Position numbers and translations under genes: made by a program
NCBI GenBank assembly: GCA_018613055.1
Contig: JAGGQZ010000009.1
Span: 248,001 to 312,000, forward strand
Direction: 5' to 3'
From: Chryseobacterium sp. ISL-80
Lineage (GTDB): Bacteria > Bacillota > Bacilli > Bacillales > Cytobacillaceae
DNA: 64,000 bases
The notes under the pieces: model-generated
The model's database searches: none
Seen by the model: the letters and a program-made list of their open reading frames with translations, nothing else
What the model was told of the DNA's origin: nothing
In this document: in pieces, positions 1 to 7,658 of the stretch
Layout of the letters: the number at the start of each line of letters is the position of its first letter
Position numbering within the stretch: the stretch's first letter is position 1

Positions 1-55
1 GCATCCCAAGAGGAAAGTCACAGCAATTCAACAAAACCATGAATCAGGGGGAGAA

Positions 56-87
56 ATAAGAAAGAGAGACCAACAAGGGGTCTCTCT
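56..87 (-). terminator. Hairpin terminator of the DUF4395-like gene
   Basis: Arms AGAGAGACC (63-71) and GGTCTCTCT (79-87) pair perfectly around a 7-nt loop. Read on the minus strand the stem is followed by a T-rich but interrupted tail. The stem begins at the stop codon of the gene at 87-515, so it probably ends that transcript. Confidence 0.6.
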
Positions 88-515
88 CAAGAGGTGGATG
101 CGTGCTTTGCTTTGTATTTGCTCCATTGGAAACGAATGAAACAGCCGATGCAGAATCCAAGAATGGCTATAAATGCTGCCATTGCAACCATGATGGTGAA
201 GAAGTAACCAAGCCCTGTATATCCACTCGCGAAAGAAACAAGGCCTCCTGCTAAACAAATGACAGCAATTTTTTGGTTGAACTGTTGCTGTTCCCAATCT
301 TCAGGAATATATTTGGAAGAATCTTTTTTCAAAAAATGCCTGGCAGCCCTCATGACTGGGTTGTATCCAAATAATAATCCTGATAATCCTGCCGCTAATG
401 GTAAACTCAATATCCATTCAAAACCTGTTAACCAGGCAGCAACCACACTAATGACGATGAACCATTGATTTGTCCTTACTAAAGGCTGAGGAACCGATTG
501 TATTTTATCAGTCAA
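87..515 (-). CDS. DUF4395-like small integral membrane protein
   Basis: A 142-residue protein with about four hydrophobic segments (residues 18-30, 33-50, 83-100 and 103-128) and a short basic C-terminus. The N-terminal PRPLVRTNQW-like stretch (here PQPLVRTNQW, 9-18), GLLFGYNPVM and the central FNQ motif (79-81) match my memory of DUF4395 proteins of Bacillaceae, whose function is unknown. The start is a TTG at 515 with only a weak, distant AAAGG upstream, so the exact start is uncertain. It is transcribed alone, divergently from the VanW-domain gene. Confidence 0.75.
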   Translation of the reverse strand: MTDKIQSVPQPLVRTNQWFIVISVVAAWLTGFEWILSLPLAAGLSGLLFGYNPVMRAARHFLKKDSSKYIPEDWEQQQFNQKIAVICLAGGLVSFASGYTGLGYFFTIMVAMAAFIAILGFCIGCFIRFQWSKYKAKHASTS

Positions 516-685
516 AACAAATCCGACCTTTCTTATTGGTTTATAAGTATTTTACCTTTTTTTATATGAAATGTTAAGCATAAGAAAAAAAATAATAAAA
601 CATCGCTGACCTTGAAATATGGAAAAGTATTCCTGAATATAATGGAATGCTGCATAAATTATATATAGGAATGATGGGGGAAGGT

Positions 686-1699
686 ATGGGGCGATTTATT
701 AAGGGTGTATGGATTTTAATTCTGGCAGCATGCATTGGAGTGTCTGGCTGTGCTCAACAGACTTCGACGAAGGATGAAACGGAACAGAAAGTTGTCGAGC
801 CATCTGATGATCAAATAGCCGAAGAAGAAGAAGAAGAGGTACAAGAAGAACAGGAACCAGAAGTCGTTGAGCCAATTGTAGTGAATGTCATTGAACCCAC
901 AACACAAGAAGTTATCAAGTCGCTGACGCCAATTGAGTTGGGTTTTGGTACAGATGATGAAAAATATAGGTCCGAGCTGGAAAAGTGGGCGCGTGAACTG
1001 GCCCGAGGTACAGAAACGGATCCTGGTTTTGACAGACGAATGATTCCCGATAAGCTGGGGCCAGACGGCCAGGTAATCAAGGGGAGCCCACTCATTATTT
1101 TGGAAGAGGCGGAACTGGTAGAGAGCATCATTGAGGTTTCTGAAAAAGGAGGGACTGTCGAACTGCCGCTCTATGTGACGGCAAGCAGCTACGAATTGAA
1201 TGATGCAGCCAGGCTCGATGAGGTCGTTGTCGGTAAATATACAACATTTTTTAATGCGGGTGTTGCCGGAAGGACAAAGAACATCGAGTTGTCAGCCAAG
1301 GCGATTAACAATGTCATTTTGGGAGTAGGGGATGTCTTTTCATTCAACACAACGGTCGGTCCGAGTGATGAAGCACATGGTTACCAGCCTGCAGAGGAAA
1401 TAGTGAACAAAAAACTGGTAATGGGCATTGGGGGAGGAATCTGCCAGACTTCTTCAACCTTATTCAATGCGGTCGATGTTCTTGGGGTTGGATATGTAGA
1501 AAAACATCATCATTCGCTTTCAGTCGGTTATGTGCCAAAGGGAAGGGACGCCACTGTTTCATACGGAGGCAAGGATTTCAGGTTTGAAAACACAACTGGT
1601 GTGCCATTATTGTTAAAAGCAATTGTCAGCAAGGGCAGCCTCACTGTTGAAGTGAGAACTTCAAAAGACTATCAGCCCCAAATGAAAAAGGGAATCTAA
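686..1699 (+). CDS. VanW-domain lipoprotein
   Basis: A 337-residue exported protein. The chosen ATG (686) follows GGGGAAGG and leads directly into a lipoprotein signal: basic MGRFIKG, a hydrophobic run, then lipobox VSGC. A longer frame from 647 exists but would put an odd extension before the signal. After the lipid-anchor Cys comes a Glu-rich linker (around 815-875) and then a VanW domain, recognisable by TFFNAG, GDVFSFN, GGGICQTSSTL and the His-rich VEKHHHS stretch. VanW-domain proteins are cell-envelope proteins of unclear biochemical role, some next to G5 or peptidoglycan-binding domains. No such partner domain is seen here. Confidence 0.85.
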   Translation: MGRFIKGVWILILAACIGVSGCAQQTSTKDETEQKVVEPSDDQIAEEEEEEVQEEQEPEVVEPIVVNVIEPTTQEVIKSLTPIELGFGTDDEKYRSELEKWARELARGTETDPGFDRRMIPDKLGPDGQVIKGSPLIILEEAELVESIIEVSEKGGTVELPLYVTASSYELNDAARLDEVVVGKYTTFFNAGVAGRTKNIELSAKAINNVILGVGDVFSFNTTVGPSDEAHGYQPAEEIVNKKLVMGIGGGICQTSSTLFNAVDVLGVGYVEKHHHSLSVGYVPKGRDATVSYGGKDFRFENTTGVPLLLKAIVSKGSLTVEVRTSKDYQPQMKKGI

Positions 1700-1764
1700 G
1701 GGCTTAAAAATAATCCGTCATAAGACGTAGAAAGAATCAATCCAATGGTGAATGTTTCCATTTT

Positions 1765-1801
1765 CGCCTTCCTGTATTCTTGAATTAAGAATAGGGAGGC
1801 G
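1765..1801 (+). promoter_or_regulatory. Hairpin sequestering the ribosome binding site of the 49-aa ORF
   Basis: CGCCTTCC (1765-1772) pairs with GGGAGGCG (1794-1801, one T.G pair), and TATTCTT (1775-1781) pairs with AAGAATA (1787-1793). There is a 2-nt bulge and a GAATT loop. The 3' arm contains the only Shine-Dalgarno (GGGAGG, 1794-1799) of the ATG at 1808. No T-run follows, so this is not a standard terminator. Inference: translation of the small ORF is controlled by melting of this stem, by temperature, a protein or an RNA. Confidence 0.55.
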
Positions 1802-1807
1802 GTTTAA

Positions 1808-1957
1808 ATGGAAATGAATTATCTTGCATTAGAATATATTTGGAATTCAAAACAGGAAGAATTAAAGCGGAAAGCTAGCTTTAGAGAAACTTACCAGCTT
1901 TATTCAAAATCTAACCAGTTCGACTGTATCCGTGCAATAAGGAGGGAGAATAAATAA
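1808..1957 (+). CDS. Small hypothetical protein, 49 aa
   Basis: ATG at 1808 lies 8 nt after GGGAGG and opens a 49-codon frame ending TAA at 1955-1957. The peptide starts MEMNYLALEYIWNSKQEEL, is charged, and has no membrane segment or recognised motif. Its Shine-Dalgarno lies in the 3' arm of the hairpin at 1765-1801. Its stop overlaps the likely ancestral start of the following membrane-protein gene, so the two were probably translationally coupled. Function unknown. Confidence 0.6.
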   Translation: MEMNYLALEYIWNSKQEELKRKASFRETYQLYSKSNQFDCIRAIRRENK

Positions 1958-2317
1958 AAATAATTAAATACCTAATGTTTACGTCAGGTTTTGTGATTTT
2001 GCAGATCGTGATTGGGAAGTTCCAGCAATTTTTTGAGACTGTCGGAATGGAGACATTTAGACTCTATCCCTGGAGCTTCCTTTCTGTATTATTGTATTTT
2101 CCATTAGGTGTTTATCTTGGAATTCCGGGACTGCTTAAGGAAACCCAGCGTAACGGTAATTGGAAAGTAAATTGGCTGAAAATTCTCTTTCTGGTTCATT
2201 CCTTTCTCTTATCCAATCCCGGATTTTTTGGTAGATACCCATTTAACATTTAAGTTGGCAATGATTGGGGCAGGCTTCATCTTCATGAATAGTATTGAAA
2301 AAGAAAACAGCGGATGA
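1954..2317 (+). pseudogene. Decayed small membrane protein gene (start and frame lesions)
   Basis: An ideally spaced GGAGGG (1941-1946) precedes ATA at 1954, which opens I-K-I-I-K-Y-L-M and overlaps the upstream stop. An ATG here would give the usual ATGA overlap, so the start codon looks mutated. The frame runs through two hydrophobic segments, then hits TAA at 2251-2253 just after a T6 run (2224-2229). The +1 frame carries on from that run with another hydrophobic stretch (LAMIGAGFIFMNS) to TGA at 2315-2317, right at the terminator. Restored length would be about 120 residues. The alternative is a functional 92-aa protein from ATG 1975, or a sequencing error in T6. Confidence 0.6.
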
Positions 2318-2336
2318 GAAGACATCCGCTGTTTTT
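2308..2336. terminator. Bidirectional intrinsic terminator
   Basis: CAGCGGATG (2308-2316) and CATCCGCTG (2323-2331) form a perfect 9-bp stem with a 6-nt loop, followed by TTTTT on the plus strand and preceded by an A-rich stretch. It ends the 1808-2317 unit and the converging minus-strand gene at 2360. Confidence 0.85.
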
Positions 2337-2359
2337 CCTTATTCATTCATTTGGAGATT

Positions 2360-2578
2360 TTATGAGGAACGTTTCTTTTCGTTTACATTCACCAACAGTC
2401 CACGCTTAATCCAATAATCCAGATGGTCAACAGGAAAGACACTTCGATTTTCAGCATTGTTCATTTGGATGATCACACTGCTTTCTGAAACCTCTAAAAC
2501 CTTTAACCGGTCAGAGTTATACATATTCGGCATAAACCCATGCCTGATTTCAAACTCCATATTATGTTTATATTCCAT
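2360..2578 (-). CDS. Small hypothetical protein, 72 aa
   Basis: Starts ATG at 2578 behind a good GGAGGG Shine-Dalgarno. The 72-residue product contains a segment of alternating hydrophobic residues (LKVLEVSESSVIIQM) suggesting a small beta-rich soluble domain, then DHLDYWIKRGLLV. No family recognised. It lies 64 nt downstream of the anti-sigma gene on the same strand and shares the terminator at 2308-2336, so it may be the last gene of the sigma operon. Confidence 0.65.
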   Translation of the reverse strand: MEYKHNMEFEIRHGFMPNMYNSDRLKVLEVSESSVIIQMNNAENRSVFPVDHLDYWIKRGLLVNVNEKKRSS

Positions 2579-2642
2579 TAAAAACCCTCCAGGATTTCTT
2601 TATGGATATAATATTTGCCAGAAACAGATGAATTATCCATTT

Positions 2643-3476
2643 TTAAAAACCATTATAATCATCTATGAATTTTTGCAGCTCAGCTGTTTTATTGCCATCT
2701 GCTTGATAGGAGTATCCAAATAATTTCCCTTTTCCGTCGTGATTAATGATCAAATCTAGATCATTGAGCAAATTTTGCAGATATACAAGTGATTGCTCCA
2801 TTTCATCAGTAGGTTCTTTCCAATATTTATGGGCATCAAACTTGCTAACACCTTCTATATTGACTCCATCTAACCGTTTTCCTTGTTCTTCCTGGATGAT
2901 TTGGGACAGGATATAGAGATTATTAAAATCTTTTTCAAGATCAGTGCCTTCTACCTTTATTATATTTAATCCATTCTGTAAAGCCATTGCCTCCAAATAA
3001 TAATAGTACATTTCATCAAATCCACGCTCAATAAGTTTGGAGTCAGGAGCAGGACTTGTATGGATGGATCTATTTGCACTGGCGATATAATCCCTGGCAT
3101 TCGTCGGCATGTCATATTTTGCACCTGGTTCCAGGACAGTAACATCCCTCCAGGCTTTTTCACTTGATTTTTGCGTGGATTGCTCATTTTCATTCACTAT
3201 TTTTTCTGTTTCTCTTATTGTTTCTGTTGCAGATGAATCGGAAGAAGAAGTTTTGTCAGGCAGAAGATTATAATATGTAAAAGAACCAATAGAGAAAAAG
3301 AAAATCATTGTAGCCGCCACAGAAAGAAAAGGCCCCATTAAATTCCTGTTTTTCTTGTGAGAATCGTTATTCAATGCATGTTCTATTATCCTTTGTTTTT
3401 CTGTACTGCTCATCCGGCCATCCTTTAAGACAGTCTGATCCATGCTTGAACGCAAGTTTTTTAATTTATTCTCCAT
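2643..3476 (-). CDS. Putative membrane anti-sigma factor partner of the ECF sigma
   Basis: A 277-residue protein. The ATG at 3476 sits behind AAGGAG and overlaps the 3' end of the sigma gene by 11 bp, implying translational coupling. Residues 1-46 are a charged cytoplasmic region, about 47-69 a single membrane segment (FLSVAATMIFFFSIG), followed by a Ser/Thr/Glu-rich linker and a large extracellular domain without recognised motifs. This topology and position are typical of anti-sigma factors that hold an ECF sigma at the membrane until an envelope signal arrives. No clear zinc-binding HxxxCxxC motif is seen, so it is not of the ZAS class. Role inferred mainly from context. Confidence 0.7.
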   Translation of the reverse strand: MENKLKNLRSSMDQTVLKDGRMSSTEKQRIIEHALNNDSHKKNRNLMGPFLSVAATMIFFFSIGSFTYYNLLPDKTSSSDSSATETIRETEKIVNENEQSTQKSSEKAWRDVTVLEPGAKYDMPTNARDYIASANRSIHTSPAPDSKLIERGFDEMYYYYLEAMALQNGLNIIKVEGTDLEKDFNNLYILSQIIQEEQGKRLDGVNIEGVSKFDAHKYWKEPTDEMEQSLVYLQNLLNDLDLIINHDGKGKLFGYSYQADGNKTAELQKFIDDYNGF

Positions 3477-4005
3477 CCTGTTCAACTCCTTCGTACAATT
3501 TACGAAGCAATGATTTTGCACGCCTTAATCTTGTCTTCACCGTATCAATTTTTATATTGGTCATCTTGCTTATTTCTGTAATATTTAAATCCTCGTAATA
3601 GTATAAAATGATAACCTCACGATATTTTGCAGGTAAATTAAGCACATGAGTTGATAGTGTGTAGTCACCATTTTTTTCAATCACTTCATCCTCAGGTGAC
3701 GCTTTAATTCCAGGAAGCAATGACCTTCCAAAATCAAAGGGAACAATTGATCGGTACCATCTGCTTTTTAAGTAATCCTTGCTTTTATTAACAGTAATTT
3801 TAAAAATCCAGGTTTTATATGAACTCTCACCACGGAATGAGTCAAGATTGTTATAACAGGAAATGAACACTTCCTGGGTAATATCTTCAGCAGCTTGCCA
3901 GCTTTTCACGTATGTATAAGCCAATCGTTTCACGCGTTCAGCATAGTCATTGACTAACGTCTCCAGTAACTCCTCGTAATGTATCATTCTATTGCCGGGC
4001 TCCAA
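3466..4005 (-). CDS. ECF-type RNA polymerase sigma factor
   Basis: A 179-residue sigma-70 family protein with region 2 (RLAYTYVKSWQAAEDITQEV, then YKTWIFKI) and region 4 (LPAKYREVIILYYYEDLNI, then the helix-turn-helix through TVKTRLRRAK). Regions 1 and 3 are missing, as in ECF (group 4) factors. The start is TTG at 4005 behind GAGGTGGG; an internal ATG six codons later is the alternative. The anti-sigma gene overlaps its end, and an ECF-like promoter sits just upstream, so it is probably autoregulated. Which signal it answers to cannot be read from the sequence. Confidence 0.9.
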   Translation of the reverse strand: MEPGNRMIHYEELLETLVNDYAERVKRLAYTYVKSWQAAEDITQEVFISCYNNLDSFRGESSYKTWIFKITVNKSKDYLKSRWYRSIVPFDFGRSLLPGIKASPEDEVIEKNGDYTLSTHVLNLPAKYREVIILYYYEDLNITEISKMTNIKIDTVKTRLRRAKSLLRKLYEGVEQDGE

Positions 4006-4036
4006 TATCCCACCTCAATTCAAGTTTGCTTATGTT

Positions 4037-4065
4037 TAGACGATTCAAGAGACGTTGAAGGTTCA
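4037..4065 (-). promoter_or_regulatory. Candidate autoregulatory ECF promoter
   Basis: On the minus strand TGAACC (4060-4065) is followed after exactly 17 nt by CGTCTA (4037-4042), about 31 nt before the sigma gene start. This matches the general Bacillus ECF pattern of an AAC-containing -35 and a CGTC -10. The site is a prediction from sequence and position only. Confidence 0.55.
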
Positions 4066-4167
4066 TTTTCCAGAAATAATACAAGATACAGATCGTATCA
4101 GGCAAATAAATAGTTTAAACGAGAGTTTCCTTTTTCGAGATTTTCTTTTAGCCCTTATTCCTAACAT

Positions 4168-4197
4168 AAAAAAGCAAGAGGGAGGAACCCCTCTTGC
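4168..4197 (-). terminator. Terminator of the methionine operon
   Basis: GCAAGAGGG (4174-4182) pairs perfectly with CCCTCTTGC (4189-4197) around a 6-nt loop. On the minus strand it is followed by six Ts (A6 at 4168-4173). It lies 9 nt after the metH stop. Confidence 0.9.
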
Positions 4198-4205
4198 AAC
4201 TTCTG

Positions 4206-7200
4206 TTAATTCTTCAATACATTGAAATACCTTGCTTCTGGATGTGAAAATACAATCGCTGTGACAGATGCTTCGGGTTCCATCATGAATCCTTCGGTCA
4301 ATTGAATGCCGATTTCCTCTGGTTTAAGCAGGTTGAACAGTTTCTTCTGGTCTTCTAGATCAGGACAGGCAGGATAGCCGAAGGAAAAACGCTGACCCTG
4401 ATATTTGGCGGCAAATCGGTCTTTCATCGTCATATCCGGTGTATCGGGGAATCCCCAACGGTCGCGGATTTGTCGGTGAAGCAGCTCTGCAAAGCCTTCG
4501 GCGGTCTCAAGAGCCAGGGCTTGAAGGGCATGGCTTTCAAGGAAGTTACCTTTATGTTTCAACTCTTCTGCTGCCTGTCGAATTCCAGCACCTGCCGTTA
4601 CCGCAAACATTCCGACATAATCTTTTTCACCATCTGTTACAGGCCGGACGAAATCCGCCAGGCAAAGTCCTGGAGAAACTTCTTGACGCGGGAACTCAAA
4701 TGTTTCAATAATTTGGTCCTGCTGCTGAGGGTCGAAAATATAGAGTTTATCCCCTTCGGACTGAGCAGGGAAGAATTGATAAACAGCTGCTGGTTTGATC
4801 CATCCATTTGTTTTTGCCTCTTTTAACAACGATTGGACAACCTCTTGCAGCTTGACTGCCTTTTCATTTGATTCAGCGAGCAATTTTTCCACTTTCCCTT
4901 TCAAACCAAGGTGATGTCCCAACAGCATTTGTTGATTGATATAGGGCTCGATATGGGAAAGGGAGTAGGATTTAACGAGATGCCTATTCAAATCCTGTGG
5001 GATAAATACCGGTGCCTTTTCGATCACTTTTGGACGTTCAAGGACAGCGGTAGCAGATTTCCTGCCAGGTATGATAATTTCTTGCTTGTTTAATGCAGCT
5101 TCCTGCTTTTCTTTTTGTTCTTGCAACAAACCTTCATAGCCGTCTGGTTCCCTTAGTCGATTGGCGAGAGACAGACCGTTCATTGCATCTTTTGCATATA
5201 ACACAAGTCCGTCATATTGCTGCGCGATTTTTGTATCAGTAAACTTCCTTGAAAGGGCTGCGCCTCCAACCATTATCGGAAGGTTGATACCTGCTTGCTT
5301 CATATCCTGTGCGGTGAGCACCATCTGCTGCGCAGATTTTACAAGCAGACCCGAAAGACCGACAATGTCTGGCTTTTCTTTTTTGATCGCCTCAATGAGC
5401 GCAGTCGGGGCAACCTTGATTCCAAGATCGACGACATCATAGCCATTGTTGCTGAGAATGATATCGACAAGGTTTTTTCCAATATCATGGACATCGCCTT
5501 TTACAGTAGCAAGAAGCACTTTACCCTTAGCAGCGGTTGTTTCATTTTTTTCCATATGCGGCTCCAGGTGAGAGACAGCCGCTTTCATGACCTCGGCGCT
5601 TTGAAGAACTTCCGCCACGATCAATTGATTATCATTGAACAGTCGGCCGACTTCTTTCATCCCGTCCATCAATGGACCGTTAATGATATCCAGCGGGGCA
5701 GGGTATGTTTCAAGTGCAATATCCAGATCAGGCAGAAGGCCTTCTTTCGTACCTTCGACCACATAGTAGGCCAGCCTTTCTTCAAGTGTCATATCAGGAA
5801 GGGTGCTTTTTGCTTCCTTCTTTTTATCCCGGTAAAAATCAGTAAAGTCAGCAAGTGTTTGATCTGTAGTATGGAACAATAAATCTTCAGCCATTTTTAC
5901 TTCTTCTGGACTAATTGAAGCAAAACGCTCGAGCTTTTCCGTATTCACAATTGCATAGTCCAGGCCAGCCTGGGTGCAGTGATAAAGAAAGACAGAGTTC
6001 AATACTTCACGGCCCACAGGAGGAAGACCAAATGAAACATTGCTGATTCCAAGAATAGTTTGGGTCTCCGGAAACGTTTCCTTAATCATCCTGATGCCGT
6101 CGACAGTCGCTTTGGCTGAACCGATATATTGTTCATCCCCGGTACCGACCGGGAAGACAAGCGGATCAAATATCAAATCCTGCGGTGGAACCTTATATTT
6201 ATTGACAAGCAGGTCATATGAACGTTTGGCAATCGCCAATTTTCTCTCAGCGGATACACCCATACCTTCTTCTTCAATCGTGCCGACCACCACTGCTGCA
6301 CCATATTTGTGGATCAGTTCAGCAACTGCTTCAAAGCGATCCTCGCCATCTTCCAGATTGATGGAATTGATGATTGCCTTCCCCTGAGAATAGCTTAGCG
6401 CCTTTTCAATGACTGCATCATCAGTCGAATCGATTACCAGCGGAACCTTCACCTTTTTGACAACTTCCTTAATGAACTTTTCCATATCTTCTAGTTCATC
6501 CCTGTCAGGGTCCGCCAGGCAAATATCGATGACATGGGCTCCATTTTTAACCTGAGCTCTTGCAATTTCAGCTGCTTCTTCTATTTTCCCCTCGGAAATC
6601 AAGCGTTTGAATTTCCGCGAACCGATAACATTCGTCCGTTCACCAACCATGATCGGTCTTAAGGTTGGATCATCATAGATGAAAGGTTCGATTCCAGATA
6701 CCATATGAAGCGGGTTTACTTCTGTCTGCCTTGGCGCCCGTTCTTTCATTTTTTCCGAAATCGCCTTTATATGGGCCGGAGTGGTACCGCAGCAGCCACC
6801 GACGATATTCAGCCAGCCTTGTGTGGCAAAATCGGAAAGTTTCTGTGCAAGAGTATCTGGAGTTTCATGATATTGACCTTCTTCATCCGGCAGTCCAGCG
6901 TTAGGATAACAGCTGACTGCGGACTGGGAGAGGGAAGACAAAGAGCGAAGGTGCTCTTGCATGAATTCAGGGCCTGTTGCACAGTTCAGCCCTATGGCAA
7001 TGGGATTCATATGCTGAACCGAAATATAAAATGCTTCAATCGATTGGCCGGCTAGTGTAGTACCCATGGGTTCGATTGTGGCAGAAATCATGATCGGAAG
7101 TTCTTTGCCGCTTTGTTCGAAAGCGCGCTTGATACCGCTATATGCTGCTTTGACGTTTAGCAGATCCTGGCTGGTCTCAAGAAGCAGCATGTCCACCTTG

Positions 7201-7658
7201 CCATCGATCAAGCCGAGGGCCTGTTCTTCGTATGCTTTCGACATTTCCTCGAAAGTGGAACCCCCGGTAACACTCAATGTTTTCGTTGTGGGTCCCATCG
7301 AGCCAGCCACAAATCGGGGCTGGGAAGGAGAAGATCCCTCGTCTGCAACTGCCCTGGCGATCAATGCGGCTTTCTTGTTGATTTCATAAGCTTTATGGCC
7401 TAAACCGTATTCGTCAAGGACCAGGCTCGTGGCACCGAATGTATTGGTTTCTACGATATCTGCGCCAGCAGCGAAATATTCTCGATGTATATGTTCAATC
7501 ACTTCGGGTGCAGTAAGATTCAGGATTTCATTACAGCCTTCGAATTCTTCACCGCCAAAGTCATCTGCGGAAAGATTAGCCTGCTGGAGCATTGTTCCCA
7601 TTGCACCATCCATGATGAGGATTTTTTGCTTCATCTGCTCAATTAACAAAGTTGACAT
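4206..7658 (-). CDS. metH: Cobalamin-dependent methionine synthase
   Basis: A full-length 1150-residue MetH, which transfers a methyl group from methyl-tetrahydrofolate to homocysteine through B12. Domains in order: homocysteine-binding (DGAMGT at 17-22; zinc cysteines in GLNCATG and GGCCGTT near residue 288), pterin-binding (GERTNVIGSRKF), B12-binding (GDVHDIGKN near residue 723, with the axial His), and the C-terminal AdoMet reactivation domain (RFSFGYPACPDLED near 1090). ATG at 7658 has an AGAGGAGG site. Last gene of the four-gene met operon, overlapping the yitJ-like gene by 20 bp, and under the SAM riboswitch at 11948-12056. Confidence 0.97.
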   Translation of the reverse strand: MSTLLIEQMKQKILIMDGAMGTMLQQANLSADDFGGEEFEGCNEILNLTAPEVIEHIHREYFAAGADIVETNTFGATSLVLDEYGLGHKAYEINKKAALIARAVADEGSSPSQPRFVAGSMGPTTKTLSVTGGSTFEEMSKAYEEQALGLIDGKVDMLLLETSQDLLNVKAAYSGIKRAFEQSGKELPIMISATIEPMGTTLAGQSIEAFYISVQHMNPIAIGLNCATGPEFMQEHLRSLSSLSQSAVSCYPNAGLPDEEGQYHETPDTLAQKLSDFATQGWLNIVGGCCGTTPAHIKAISEKMKERAPRQTEVNPLHMVSGIEPFIYDDPTLRPIMVGERTNVIGSRKFKRLISEGKIEEAAEIARAQVKNGAHVIDICLADPDRDELEDMEKFIKEVVKKVKVPLVIDSTDDAVIEKALSYSQGKAIINSINLEDGEDRFEAVAELIHKYGAAVVVGTIEEEGMGVSAERKLAIAKRSYDLLVNKYKVPPQDLIFDPLVFPVGTGDEQYIGSAKATVDGIRMIKETFPETQTILGISNVSFGLPPVGREVLNSVFLYHCTQAGLDYAIVNTEKLERFASISPEEVKMAEDLLFHTTDQTLADFTDFYRDKKKEAKSTLPDMTLEERLAYYVVEGTKEGLLPDLDIALETYPAPLDIINGPLMDGMKEVGRLFNDNQLIVAEVLQSAEVMKAAVSHLEPHMEKNETTAAKGKVLLATVKGDVHDIGKNLVDIILSNNGYDVVDLGIKVAPTALIEAIKKEKPDIVGLSGLLVKSAQQMVLTAQDMKQAGINLPIMVGGAALSRKFTDTKIAQQYDGLVLYAKDAMNGLSLANRLREPDGYEGLLQEQKEKQEAALNKQEIIIPGRKSATAVLERPKVIEKAPVFIPQDLNRHLVKSYSLSHIEPYINQQMLLGHHLGLKGKVEKLLAESNEKAVKLQEVVQSLLKEAKTNGWIKPAAVYQFFPAQSEGDKLYIFDPQQQDQIIETFEFPRQEVSPGLCLADFVRPVTDGEKDYVGMFAVTAGAGIRQAAEELKHKGNFLESHALQALALETAEGFAELLHRQIRDRWGFPDTPDMTMKDRFAAKYQGQRFSFGYPACPDLEDQKKLFNLLKPEEIGIQLTEGFMMEPEASVTAIVFSHPEARYFNVLKN

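Noticed and set aside
1-42. Possible 3' end of a plus-strand gene (13 codons, ending TGA at 40-42)
   Set aside because: Only 13 codons are visible, with no family signal; cannot be distinguished from chance.
5295-5882. 195-codon ORF antisense to metH
   Set aside because: Shadow frame of a gene with all domains intact; no independent signal.
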